A stretch of DNA of 64,000 nt, taken from NCBI GenBank assembly GCA_030407315.1, contig JALQPE010001719.1, positions 1 to 64,000 on the forward strand. Direction: 5' to 3'. This DNA comes from Asparagopsis taxiformis (Eukaryota; Rhodophyta; Florideophyceae; Bonnemaisoniales; Bonnemaisoniaceae). The stretch's first letter is position 1, and each line of letters begins with the position of its first letter. The notes under the pieces are model-generated. The model was not told the origin of the DNA. It saw only the letters and a program-made list of their open reading frames with translations, and did no database searches. Of the stretch, positions 44,036 to 53,484 are shown piece by piece. Made by a program: the position numbers and the translations under genes.

Positions 44036-44949
44036 ATGTCTCATCGATCCAGAGCTGAAACTGTGGACTTTGAAGCCATTGCAGCTGAAATGTCAGCCAT
44101 TGCTCATGGATCTCGCATATTGCAACATCGCCAGTTTATTTCATTTTTCGGTGTAAGTGCAACTGTCTGCGAAAAAGCATGGAGAATGATTTTGTCTAAT
44201 TGTCCTGAAGGATTTCTCCCTAAGCATCTGCTTTTCGGTCTTCTACTGTTGAAGACATATGGAACAGAAACTGTTTGTTGTTCTGTAGCAGGAGTGTTAG
44301 AGAAATCATTTCGGAAATGGTCATGGATATGCATTGAAGCACTCTCCAGTTTGAATGTGGTAAGTTCATCTTTCATGATTGATAGTTCTCGTTATTTTTA
44401 ATCAAACTAACATAGCTTCGTTATTTCTTTAAGATTCACATTGGAGAAAGGTTTGCTGATGTGTCACCAAGTGATACATCTTGCGTCATGACAGTTGATG
44501 GAACAGATTGTCGGATTCAAGAACCTACAACTTTCAATCCAATTTGGTATAGCCATAAGTTCAAAGGTCCAGGACTGCGGTATGAAATCGCAATAAGCAT
44601 TGCCAAGGGCCATATTGTGTGGGTCAATGGCCCTTATCCATGCGGATCTCATCCTGATGTGAAAATTTTCCGAGATTGTTTGAAAAGTCCTCTTCTACCA
44701 GGAGAAGTTGTCCTGGCTGATAGGGGTTATACTGACGAAAGATGCGTTTCAATTGCTCCTGGGAAGGACTTGCGTACTTCTAGTTTGTTACGCGCTCGCC
44801 ATGAAACTCTTAACGGTAGGATAAAATCCTTCAAGGCAACCGGCGATGTGTTCAGGCACTCGAAATCGAAGCACTCTGTTGTTTTTCATGCTGTTGCGAA
44901 ACTATGTCAACTATCAATCATGAATGGAAATGAACTTTTCTCTGTTTAA
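44036..44949 (+). CDS. Harbinger/DDE_4-type transposase with one intron, apparently intact
   Basis: Exon 1 (44036-44359) begins MSHRSRAETVDFEAIAAEM and encodes a helical N-terminal region (FISFFGVSATVCEKAW, LPKHLLFGLLLLKTYGTE). The intron is 44360-44433 (donor GTG|GTAAGTTC, acceptor TTCTTTAAG|ATT), phase 0. Exon 2 runs to 44949 and carries the catalytic core: MTVDGTDCRIQEP (first Asp), VVLADRGYTDERC (second Asp) and ARHETLNGRIKSF (Glu), with SHKFKGPGLRYEIA and the usual NGPYPCGSHPD between. The total is about 279 residues, slightly short for the family. I did not find the terminal inverted repeats or the second (Myb-like) gene usual for PIF/Harbinger, so it may be a domesticated or trimmed copy. 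Confidence 0.8.
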
Positions 44950-45870
44950 TGTAGTCTAGAAGTTGCACCTGATGAATAAATCTTATCGCATTGTTTAATT
45001 TTCTTCCTTAAGTTCTTTTCCCCTTTCCAAATGTATTTGCGACCATTTTTCCCAAAGAGACATGCATCCTAGGATAGCAGTTGTTGTTTTAGAGTAAATG
45101 AGCATTTTAAACTGGCAAGTTCATGATTGGAACAGATGTCATCTCTGTAAAAATCCGTAATCTCCTTTGGTTTCGCTCTAGAAGAAAGTTCACTAATCGG
45201 TCGCTTAGCGCACCCAACATCTCGGAAATCTGTTCCTAGTTGAAATGAGATTATTTATAATTGTTAAGATAGAAATATATTTACCTTTTCTTATCGAGAA
45301 ACACATACTTCTGAGAGGGATCACAAAAGAGGAAAGAAAAATGAAGAATGCTTGAACAAAAGCGCGGGAATAGTTTCATTCCGCTCCTGTAGCGGACTGA
45401 AACTATTCCTGTTCTTTTGCAGGTCTTCAGACCTTTAGAGATATAGGAAAGATATAGTCGGCTCTACACTGGACAAATTAATCCGCTGGTTACACTAGTC
45501 TGAGATCGAATCGTTCAGGAACGAATCCATTGTGTTCTGAATGAATTTTGGAAAATGTTTTAAAATTTTAGCTTTCGTAAAGCAAGGAAAGAACATAGGT
45601 GGATATCATGTTTTGGGATTGGTTACCGCACCTCCCAGCACATATCCTTCGGATATTTCAACGTGGCGAAGATAATTAGCAGAATATTGACCTCAGACAG
45701 CCACTAATAGGTTGCTGTTGCTTTGCTCATACCTCGCAAGAATCCAGGTTGCTTATGCAAAAACGAAGTTGGTGCCTCGTGCCCGACATTGTTTTCCCCA
45801 ACTACTCTACATCCACCCGCACCCGATTCGCTTGTCGCCGACGATCCGCATCATCACTGCACCTTTCAAA
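44950..45870. other. Intergenic; contains one 43-bp hairpin
   Basis: No gene. A hairpin with 19-bp arms and a 5-base loop lies at 45367-45409 (GGAATAGTTTCATTCCGCT, CCTGT, AGCGGACTGAAACTATTCC; one mismatch). It could be a terminator-like or element-end structure. Confidence 0.5.
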
Positions 45871-46890
45871 ATGTCCGATCCCAGCTCAGCCAGAATTCAG
45901 CAAGTTGCCATGGGATTCATGGCCTCTCGCACCCTTCAAACTGCTGTCCAGTTTGATCTTTTCACAATCCTCAGTGGGCGTTCTCTCACCAATGAGCAAA
46001 TAAGAATAGCACTAGATCTTCATCCACGTGCTGTTCCAGACTTCACTGATGCATTGGTTTCTCTCGGCTTCCTCAATCGTGCCGGTGATGGTCCACAAGC
46101 ACTATACTCGAATACTCTAGAGTCAGCTACGTTTCTAGATCGCAAAAGCCCCAATTACAAAGCAGCCTTCATCGATATGTCTGGTCGTCGTTTGTACGGA
46201 TTCTGGAATAACTTACCCGAAGCACTGCGCACTGGCAAGCAACAGAACGAGAGTGAGTGCGAGCAGGATATGTTCCCTGTTATGTACCAGTCACCTGAGG
46301 TCGCTGAAAACTTTATCCAATCGATGGCTACGATCAATAGACCCGCTCATGCCAAGTTTGCTTCCATGTTTGATTTCCAACCGTACAAAACGCTGCTGGA
46401 TCTCGGCGGCGCCAGTGCCACTCTGAGCTGTGAAGTTGCAAAAGCGAATCAACATATGACCTGTACCTCGTTTGACCTTCCCCCCGTGCTCGAGATTGCC
46501 AAGCGTGCAGTGGAACAGAACGGGCTTTCCGACAGAGTAAGATGTGAAGCGGGGGATTACTTTAAGGACGAAATTCCGGAGGCGGGCATTATTGTGATGG
46601 GGATGATATTGCACGACAACAGTCTGGAGAGGAAGAAGTACTTGATGCGAAAGGTGTATGAGGCGTTGGGGGATGGGGGAGTGTTTGTGGCCATTGATAT
46701 GCTGATTGATGATGCGCGACGAGAGTGGACAGGGGCACTGATGATGTCGTTGAACATGCTGATCGAATTTGGGGAGGCGGCGGACTACTCTGGTAAGGAT
46801 TTTAAGGAGTGGAGCCTGGAAACTGGGTTTAGGAAGGTTGAGACTATGGAGTTGGTGGATGGTATGTATGCAGCGGTAGCATATAAGTAG
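45871..46890 (+). CDS. SAM-dependent O-methyltransferase, paralogue A
   Basis: 339 residues from the ATG at 45871 (MSDPSSARIQQVAMGF). The N-terminal ~100 residues are the dimerisation/winged-helix part of the class (MASRTLQTAVQFDLFTIL, AVPDFTDALVSLGFL). The Rossmann SAM-binding part follows: LLDLGGASATLSCEVAK (motif I), TSFDLPPVLEIAK, AGDYFKDEIPEAGIIVMG and ILHDNSLERKKYLMRKVYEAL. This is the hydroxyindole/caffeate/demethylspheroidenone-type O-methyltransferase family, usually acting on small phenolic or polyketide hydroxyls; the substrate cannot be told. From about 46361 to the stop it is almost identical to paralogue B, while the first half is clearly diverged. The two genes are convergent, 146 bp apart. 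Confidence 0.88.
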   Translation: MSDPSSARIQQVAMGFMASRTLQTAVQFDLFTILSGRSLTNEQIRIALDLHPRAVPDFTDALVSLGFLNRAGDGPQALYSNTLESATFLDRKSPNYKAAFIDMSGRRLYGFWNNLPEALRTGKQQNESECEQDMFPVMYQSPEVAENFIQSMATINRPAHAKFASMFDFQPYKTLLDLGGASATLSCEVAKANQHMTCTSFDLPPVLEIAKRAVEQNGLSDRVRCEAGDYFKDEIPEAGIIVMGMILHDNSLERKKYLMRKVYEALGDGGVFVAIDMLIDDARREWTGALMMSLNMLIEFGEAADYSGKDFKEWSLETGFRKVETMELVDGMYAAVAYK

Positions 46891-47036
46891 GAGGAATTAT
46901 TAAGATGGCACGCAGCTAAGACTTTAATAAACGGTTGAGAAATTTGAATTTTGACTAGGAAAAATTATCGCAGCCTACGAGCTAACGAAAACTGCTAACA
47001 TTGGTTGAAACGTCTAGCTTACCAGTTCAAATGGCT

Positions 47037-48056
47037 CTACTTGTACGCTATAGCTGCATGCATACCATCCACCAACTCCATAGTCTCAACCTTCCTAAAC
47101 CCAGTTTCCAGGCTCCACTCCTTAAAATCCTTACCAGAGTAGTCCGCCGCCTCCCCAAATTCGATCAGCATGTTCAACGACATCATCAGTGCCCCTGTCC
47201 GCTCTCGTCGCGCATCATCAATCAGCATATCAATGGCCACAAACACTCCCCCATCCCCCAACGCCTCATACACCTTTCGCATCAAGTACTTCTTCCTCTC
47301 CAGACTGTTGTCGTGCAATATCATCCCCATCACAATAATGCCCGCCTCCGGAATTTCGTCCTTAAAGTAATCCCCCGCTTCACATCTTACTCTGTCGGAA
47401 AGCCCGTTCTGTTCCACTGCACGCTTGGCAATCTCGAGCACGGGGGGAAGGTCAAACGAGGTACAGGTCATATGTTGATTCGCTTTTGCAACTTCACAGC
47501 TCAGAGTGGCACTGGCGCCGCCGAGATCCAGCAGCGTTTTGTACGGTTGGAAATCAAACATGGAAGCGAAAGCTCGGTGGGCTCGTGTGTTACGCCCAGC
47601 CATTGCTTTGGAGAAGCATTCTACAGCGCCCTGAGATCGGTAAAGCAAGTCAAACATCTGCTCACCCTTGTGAGTGCCATTTTGCTGCTTGCCAGTTCGC
47701 AGCGCTTCAGGCAAATTATTCCAGAATCTATATGTGCGATGACTTGCCATATCAAGTACACCACCCGTATATTGCGGGCTGTTGCGGTCTAAGAAGGTTG
47801 CAGACTCTGCAGTATTCGAGTAAAGAGCGACAGGACCTTCACCTTTGCGATCGAGAAAGCCGAGAGCGACCAATGCGTCGGTAAAGTCCGGAATGGCGCG
47901 TGCGTTCAGGTCAAGCGTTTTCCTTATTTGTTCAGCTGTAAGAGACCGTTCGCTGAGGATGGTAAAGAGGTCGAATTGAACAGCAGTTTGGAGGGTACGG
48001 GCGGCCATGAAGCCCATACCGACTTGGATAATTCTGGCAGGGGTTTGTTCTGACAT
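47037..48056 (-). CDS. SAM-dependent O-methyltransferase, paralogue B
   Basis: 339 residues from the ATG at 48056 (MSEQTPARIIQVGMGF), the same length as paralogue A. The N-terminal half differs at many positions (for example GVLDMASHRTYRFWNN versus AFIDMSGRRLYGFWNN). From FASMFDFQPYKTLLDL onward only a handful of residues differ (R for W in DARRERTGAL; HAAIAYK at the end). Motif I and the acidic SAM-ribose loop are intact. The identical part is G-rich at third codon positions, unlike the first half. It shares 440 bp of upstream DNA with the divergent carrier gene. Confidence 0.88.
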   Translation of the reverse strand: MSEQTPARIIQVGMGFMAARTLQTAVQFDLFTILSERSLTAEQIRKTLDLNARAIPDFTDALVALGFLDRKGEGPVALYSNTAESATFLDRNSPQYTGGVLDMASHRTYRFWNNLPEALRTGKQQNGTHKGEQMFDLLYRSQGAVECFSKAMAGRNTRAHRAFASMFDFQPYKTLLDLGGASATLSCEVAKANQHMTCTSFDLPPVLEIAKRAVEQNGLSDRVRCEAGDYFKDEIPEAGIIVMGMILHDNSLERKKYLMRKVYEALGDGGVFVAIDMLIDDARRERTGALMMSLNMLIEFGEAADYSGKDFKEWSLETGFRKVETMELVDGMHAAIAYK

Positions 48057-48246
48057 TGCGCACCAAGTTGAGATCCAAGTGCTTGAGCGCTTCCACGACT
48101 TTGATGGATCCACCTCCAGTGCATTGTGGAATACACTTAGCTAGTTCAGAACGGAAAGGTATTGGAGCATACAGATATTTTGTTGTCATTGTCACAGGGT
48201 ATTGGAGTTTGTCATTCGCTTCCAATGTGCGCAAGTAATCCGCCAT
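48057..48246 (-). other. Short open frame overlapping the 5' end of O-methyltransferase B
   Basis: Begins MADYLRTLEANDKLQYPV and stays open through FRSELAKCIPQCTGGGSIKV before running into the methyltransferase start in another frame. The composition looks genuinely coding. It may be an upstream ORF, the remnant of a neighbouring gene or a mis-spliced first exon. No domain recognised. Confidence 0.3.
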
Positions 48247-48496
48247 GACCTCAGCTGAATGGGTTGGAAAGCATCAGCGCCAACAAACTTGTGGCGAGCT
48301 AAACTTGTGTTTGTCGACTCACGAAAGTTTTTCAAATCTAAATTATTTTAGCACAAAATATGTCAAGCTCGACATATGTCTGATCACAACGCGCGTTCTC
48401 TACTCGCTCCTCGCCCGTGTCTCTGATCTACCAGCATCCATCGCAGACCACTTCTTCCGCCAGACCAGCCGCCGATGCCAATCCGCGCGTGCTCCG

Positions 48497-49414
48497 ATGC
48501 GCGTCGATGACGAACGTCCGCGCGTCGACCCTCGCTGTGCCGCCTTTGCCGGTGCATTATCAGGCGCAATAGCATCTGTAGCCACTCATCCCCTCGATGT
48601 CGTGCGAACAAAGCTCGCCGTTCAGCGCAGCCTCCTCGATGGCGCTCCCCCAAAGTATTCCGGGACCCTCGGAACCCTGCGATGCGTCTTTAGAGAGGAA
48701 GGTGCTCGTGGCCTTTTCCGCGGAATTGCACCAGCAGTGGTCAGTCACACCCCCGCCGCCGCTATTTTCTTCTCGACCTATTCTTTTCTAAAGACCCGCG
48801 TTCCCGATACTCTTGTCTTACGCGCTCTGCCTGCCGAAACTTCAAAGTCCTCATGGGCTGCTGGTGGAGCCTGGACGACAACCTGTGTGCTGCTCAATCC
48901 CTTGTTCGTATTGAAGACCAAGCAGCAGACCCAATTGAGCAGGGCTTCGCCATTCGCCCCTCTCAAGTATTCTGGTCTGCTTTCATCCTTCCGGGTGGTG
49001 ATCGCAGAACAAGGTGTGCGAGGCTTGTATGCCGGCACGTTGGCAGCAATGGCTGGATTTCCAGGTGCAATGGTACAGATGCCTTTATATGAGTTTCTGA
49101 AGCGAGGCGAAAAGCCCTCTCATGCACGTGTGGCAGCAGCCAGTGCTTTTTCAGCAAGTTGCGTGGGCATTCTAATGTATCCTGTTGAAGTTGTGCGCCT
49201 GCGTCTTCAGGCGCAAAACCCCGCTGTTGGTAATGCACAATATGCTGGCATATTGGACGCCTTTAGGAAGATATTTCGCACTGAAGGTATCCACGCATTT
49301 CACAGAGGCTTGGGAACTGGTTTGATTAGAACAGTGCCACAGAGCGCGATCGGCTTGAGTTGCTATGAGACTATTCTTCGGATTACTTCAGTACTTGCGG
49401 AGGTGGGAGCATGA
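48497..49414 (+). CDS. Mitochondrial carrier family (SLC25) protein, folate/FAD/pyrimidine-nucleotide-like
   Basis: 305 residues from the ATG at 48497; the frame is open further upstream, but the preceding codons look like 5' leader. The threefold repeat is complete. The Px(D/E)xx(K/R) signatures appear as PLDVVRTK, PLFVLKTK (the Phe variant) and PVEVVRLR, each followed by the matrix helix and a (D/E)Gxxxx(Y/W/F)(K/R)G-type motif (EEGARGLFRG, EQGVRGLYAG, TEGIHAFHRG). The NPLFVLKTKQQTQ form of repeat 2 is typical of the SLC25A32/A33/A36 group, which move folate, FAD or pyrimidine nucleotides across the inner membrane. The exact substrate is inference. Confidence 0.88.
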   Translation: MRVDDERPRVDPRCAAFAGALSGAIASVATHPLDVVRTKLAVQRSLLDGAPPKYSGTLGTLRCVFREEGARGLFRGIAPAVVSHTPAAAIFFSTYSFLKTRVPDTLVLRALPAETSKSSWAAGGAWTTTCVLLNPLFVLKTKQQTQLSRASPFAPLKYSGLLSSFRVVIAEQGVRGLYAGTLAAMAGFPGAMVQMPLYEFLKRGEKPSHARVAAASAFSASCVGILMYPVEVVRLRLQAQNPAVGNAQYAGILDAFRKIFRTEGIHAFHRGLGTGLIRTVPQSAIGLSCYETILRITSVLAEVGA

Positions 49415-49581
49415 CTGTTGTACATTTTAGAGCGCATTATCAATATATGCGCAGAATTTTGAGCATGCTTCTCTTCGGGCGGACAGCAAGCTCCCCCAAC
49501 TGACTCTTGTAAAAGGCCCAGAGTGGTAAATTATACCACCGCTATGAACAGAACGACGCTTTAACACCAGCTTCCCACTCC
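49415..49581. other. Short convergent intergenic
   Basis: 167 bp between two convergent stops, presumably containing both 3' untranslated regions and polyadenylation signals. Nothing else seen. Confidence 0.4.
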
Positions 49582-51525
49582 TTACAAATCATCCACAGCT
49601 TCCTGTAGGATACGCAAGACGTATTCAACCAGACCATTAGCTGGATTAACTACATCTATCACACCAGGCTGCGTAACAAGTTTAAACGAATTGTCTCCCC
49701 TTAGAACAATAATCCGTGGACTTAGAGCTACTGGACCATTCTTTGCTACATGTTTCGCACGTAACATCCAGATTTGCTCACTCGCCCTCCCCACTGCGAA
49801 AGCCAACGCTGTCTCAATACTACCTGGCACCTCTGCGTCCTCCTTCATTATTGGAGTTGTATCAACAACAGCGTTCTTGAGTTGTGGTCGATTGTCTGAC
49901 ACTATTTCAGCTAGGACAAATGCAGACAACTCCACAAACAGAGAAGCTTCCGCAAGAGCTTCCAATGCCTTGCGCGACACCTCATCACGCCAATCCGCGA
50001 AAACCCACAAATTCAGTCGCATCGGTAACTCTTTCAATACTTTTGCACGCTTTCGTGGCGGCACATAGCTCCTCTGTTCCAGTGGCACATTATATTCCGA
50101 TTCGGGATGGCGTGGACGTTTAGGGGATGCTGATTTTCGTGTGGCACTAACAACAGCAATTTTCTCCGATGCAGCCGTTGTTTCCGGCTGTGGTTTCGGT
50201 GGACTCGGTCGAGTCATTGCAATTGGATGCGGTGGTTTGACAGGAGGTGCAGATTTGTGACGTTTCACGACACTACTTGCGGCTGGTTTCATTCGATCCG
50301 AATTGGATACTCGTAAAGGAGACAATCCCTTCTTTCTCGGAATTTTCACATCATCGACTCCATTGCTCATAAGCTCTTCTGCGTTTTTAGTCGGCACAAG
50401 GTCAGGTTTTTCAACTTTCAAAGTTGAGCCAGAGGCAACGGTTTCCGCTTCTTTTACAAGTTTTGGATCTGGTTGCCTATCAACATAAAACAAGGGCTGT
50501 TCAGCCTCGGTTGGGAGAATTTCACCCTCTTCTTTCACACCTTTGGTCATTGGATGTTTGGGAGCATTCGTATTATCGGGTGATGGTTCCGCCCAGGCGA
50601 GATTAAATGCCGAAGCAACCTCATTGGCACCATTTCGATCCGCTAGCGCAACGATGTATTTTAGCATTGACGCTGCTGCAGATCGACGCGATATCAACTT
50701 GGAGCCTCCCATGCCCTCCGTTCGATAGCCCTGTGGGTGCAACTCGAGCACGGCATGGAAAAGAGGACAATGATCCTCACCTCCTACTCGACGAATAGTA
50801 TAAACGGGTTTGGCACGCAGAGTTCTCGCGACGGATATTAGACGATCGCAGGCGTTCCCGTCGACTGGAGTAGATGATGCACGCGGTGATGCAGATGGTG
50901 TTGGTTGTGATAGTGGGGGCGTATGTGATGGGGCCGGAGCAGGTTGTGGTGCTGGTGGTGTCGGACCGGGTAGAGAGGATGGAAGCGGGTGGGATGGTAT
51001 TGGAGGCAGCGGTCGAGAGGGTGCGGGAGGGAGAGGTTTTGGGAGAAGAGGTGGGGTTCGTAGAGGAGGAGTAGGTCTGATAGGGAGTGATGACGATTTT
51101 GAAGGAGATGGAGGAATAGGAGCTTTGGAAGTGGCGGGCTCCTTAACTTTGACGATATCAGATGGTTTGGAGGATGCAGTTGGGGCGATGGTGTCAGCTT
51201 CAGACTTGAGAACAGGCACTGGCGGTCGCGCTTGCAGGGGAACGGGACGAAAAGGAGCGCTGGCGGGCCCTGGTTTCATATCGAGAGCAGGTTTTCTGAC
51301 CTGGGGTGAGTTGAAAAGTTGACGAGGTGGAGAGCGGACGGGAGTAGTTGGTTTCCTGACAGGTGAGGTTTGTTTCGCATTTTGCTTTGCCTGTGGTTGC
51401 AGCTTGAGATGGGGTTTAGATGGGAGATGGGACGGCTGCGCAGGGGATTTGTCGGAAGATGGCGGTAGTATTGGCGCCGGGGGAGAGGAGACTGGCACGT
51501 CTTTCGGAGCGGAAGAATCTGCCAT
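49582..51525 (-). CDS. Proline-rich protein with a double-stranded-RNA-binding-like domain
   Basis: 647 residues from MADSSAPKDVPVSS at 51525. The first ~220 residues are low-complexity P/S/K-rich and presumably disordered. Residues ~225-310 resemble a dsRBD: PVYTIRRVGGEDHCPLF, then AVLELHPQGYRTEGMGGSKL, then SRRSAAASMLKYIVAL, in the alpha-beta-beta-beta-alpha order with the GxG-SK/R loop and AA...L of helix 2. A second disordered region with basic clusters (PPRKRAKVLKELP) follows. A compact C-terminal domain of ~150 residues starts at LNLWVFADWRDEVS, which I do not recognise. A nuclear or RNP role is likely. It is divergent from the mTERF gene, with 239 bp between starts. Confidence 0.6.
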   Translation of the reverse strand: MADSSAPKDVPVSSPPAPILPPSSDKSPAQPSHLPSKPHLKLQPQAKQNAKQTSPVRKPTTPVRSPPRQLFNSPQVRKPALDMKPGPASAPFRPVPLQARPPVPVLKSEADTIAPTASSKPSDIVKVKEPATSKAPIPPSPSKSSSLPIRPTPPLRTPPLLPKPLPPAPSRPLPPIPSHPLPSSLPGPTPPAPQPAPAPSHTPPLSQPTPSASPRASSTPVDGNACDRLISVARTLRAKPVYTIRRVGGEDHCPLFHAVLELHPQGYRTEGMGGSKLISRRSAAASMLKYIVALADRNGANEVASAFNLAWAEPSPDNTNAPKHPMTKGVKEEGEILPTEAEQPLFYVDRQPDPKLVKEAETVASGSTLKVEKPDLVPTKNAEELMSNGVDDVKIPRKKGLSPLRVSNSDRMKPAASSVVKRHKSAPPVKPPHPIAMTRPSPPKPQPETTAASEKIAVVSATRKSASPKRPRHPESEYNVPLEQRSYVPPRKRAKVLKELPMRLNLWVFADWRDEVSRKALEALAEASLFVELSAFVLAEIVSDNRPQLKNAVVDTTPIMKEDAEVPGSIETALAFAVGRASEQIWMLRAKHVAKNGPVALSPRIIVLRGDNSFKLVTQPGVIDVVNPANGLVEYVLRILQEAVDDL

Positions 51526-51764
51526 AGTGAGACGTGCGAGGCAGCAGAAGCACACCAAAGAAGCGTCAGCGTTCGGGAATTAGTTGTTAAATTCAGTTGC
51601 TCTGTTTGTAGAAGAAGGGACAAGTGGCATAATTTGATTTGATAGCATTTTGATCCGCGATTCAAATTGGATTTGATCTCCCATAAATAACCGTAATAAA
51701 GTTGTAGCCAGTGCGATCGTTTGATAGAGTTGTGAGCTCGCCCGCCCGACCATTTTTCGCTCCC

Positions 51765-53306
51765 ATGCTGTTCAACTCGCCAGCCTTCGCCCCATCTCTA
51801 GCTGCAATTCCTCTCCGTCGTAATTCCAATCCGCTACGTCGTTGCCGTCGCACGCCACCAGCATGCTGTGCCTTTCCCCCATCCTCGAAACGTCCAACTC
51901 TACTCGAAGCCGTTGACTCCCACCTTCGAAAACTCGGTGCTGATGAAGCTGCAGATCTCGCATATGTTTCGTTGTCCAATGCAGTCCCCTCCACCCTTTC
52001 CTCGGACTGGCAGACAGTTTTGGACCATTTAGCTTCACTTGGACTTCATGGCGATTCCCTATCACGTCTTGCTTCGCGTCTGGGAATCCCAGATGTACTT
52101 CGCCTTGATGCCTCACGTGTCTTTCGTGTCACACAGATCCTTTGCGTGGAATTGGATCTTTCTCCGAGCATGTTACGTTCTATTCTCATTGCACGCCCCC
52201 ATCTACTTTCCGCCGAGGATGAAATTCGTGCAACACTTCCCGCACTCCGAGCGACAGGCATGCGTACTAAAGATATTCAACAAGTCATTCACAGATGGCC
52301 GGGCTTGTTAACAGCTGATGCCACCGCTTTGCGTCGTTCTGTCGCTTTTCTATGTGGCCCTCGTGTGGGTTTTACTCCATCTAATCTTCCATCGTTATTG
52401 CGACGAGCACCATGGATACTCGTGTATGATGTCGATAAAGATATGGCGCCTGCATCGAGTTGGCTCCACGAGCAGATGGAAGATGCTGGTATGGTGGAAC
52501 ATTGCATCCGTTCCAGCCCGAATCTTCTGGGTACCCCACGATATGCTATGCAAGCCGTGACACGCTTTCTGCAAGAAGATGTTTCAGTGAAAGAAGAAAA
52601 TGTTCGATCTATCATCCGCTCTTTCCCTGCAATGTTGACTTGTTCTGTGGAGAAAGTCCTTCGTCCAGCGGTAAACTTTTTGCGTGATGAGCTGTTTATC
52701 CCCCGCGGCAATATTGCTAAAGTAGTCCGCGCCTTTCCCGCAATTCTAACTCTTGATGTAGATAGCGACATGCGTCCCGTAGTGCAATATTTTAAGAGCA
52801 AGGGTGTTGGAAACGTCGGTCGTCTTGTCACTCACTTGCCTCCTGTTCTAGGTTACGACTTGGAAACCAACATCATTCAAAAGATGGATTACTTGGAGCA
52901 AGTGCTCGGCTTGTCGTCGTATGATATTGTCCGCTTCCCAGGTTACTTTTCGTACTCTTTGGAAAAACGCATCGAGCCACGAACGCGATACTTGCAAGCT
53001 TTGGGGCGCTCTGTCTCGGAATCCGGGCTCAATATGGCTCTTGCACTTACCGATGTTGAATTTAGCGAACGTGTAGCAGAGACGCATCCGTCGCAATACT
53101 ACTACTTCCGCAAGGTGGTCATGTCAAAAGGGAAACAAAATTTCAAGTCAAAGAATGTTGATGACACGTCACATGAGTCGACTTACTTGGAGTCATTGGA
53201 TAAGAAAGATGATAGTACATACTCTACTCGACCACGTAATGTGAAACGCAGACGAAAGAAGTTTAAGGCAACTACTTCTAAAATGCCGTGGGATCGTTTG
53301 AAATGA
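51765..53306 (+). CDS. mTERF family organelle protein
   Basis: 513 residues from the ATG at 51765. The N-terminus is rich in R, S, A and P with few acidic residues, as in a plastid or mitochondrial transit peptide. The rest is a series of ~30-residue helical mTERF repeats with the typical P at the start of each second helix: SILIARPHLLSAEDE, QVIHRWPGLLTADA, SLLRRAPWILVYD, SIIRSFPAMLTCSVE, KVVRAFPAILTLDVD, THLPPVLGYDLE, IVRFPGYFSYSLEKRI. Members bind organelle DNA or RNA and act in transcription, splicing or ribosome assembly. The C-terminus is lysine/arginine-rich (KRRRKKFKATT). Which organelle is not decidable here. Confidence 0.9.
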   Translation: MLFNSPAFAPSLAAIPLRRNSNPLRRCRRTPPACCAFPPSSKRPTLLEAVDSHLRKLGADEAADLAYVSLSNAVPSTLSSDWQTVLDHLASLGLHGDSLSRLASRLGIPDVLRLDASRVFRVTQILCVELDLSPSMLRSILIARPHLLSAEDEIRATLPALRATGMRTKDIQQVIHRWPGLLTADATALRRSVAFLCGPRVGFTPSNLPSLLRRAPWILVYDVDKDMAPASSWLHEQMEDAGMVEHCIRSSPNLLGTPRYAMQAVTRFLQEDVSVKEENVRSIIRSFPAMLTCSVEKVLRPAVNFLRDELFIPRGNIAKVVRAFPAILTLDVDSDMRPVVQYFKSKGVGNVGRLVTHLPPVLGYDLETNIIQKMDYLEQVLGLSSYDIVRFPGYFSYSLEKRIEPRTRYLQALGRSVSESGLNMALALTDVEFSERVAETHPSQYYYFRKVVMSKGKQNFKSKNVDDTSHESTYLESLDKKDDSTYSTRPRNVKRRRKKFKATTSKMPWDRLK

Positions 53307-53484
53307 CTCATGTAGAAAATTTCCTGTACCCACAGTAGGTGACCACGTGCCATGTTAACACGACATCTCGAATACTACTTCTTTTAGTGAAGAGTGCTCC
53401 GAAACTTGCTGATGACGGGTGGTATTCGATAAATAGCACCTCTGCAATTCCGGAGCAACCCTATTCCTCCAACATCTATGAATT

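Noticed and set aside
48258..48496. N-terminal extension of the mitochondrial carrier
   Set aside because: Open frame but no carrier homology and no presequence-like pattern needed for SLC25 proteins; the ATG at 48497 gives the normal length.
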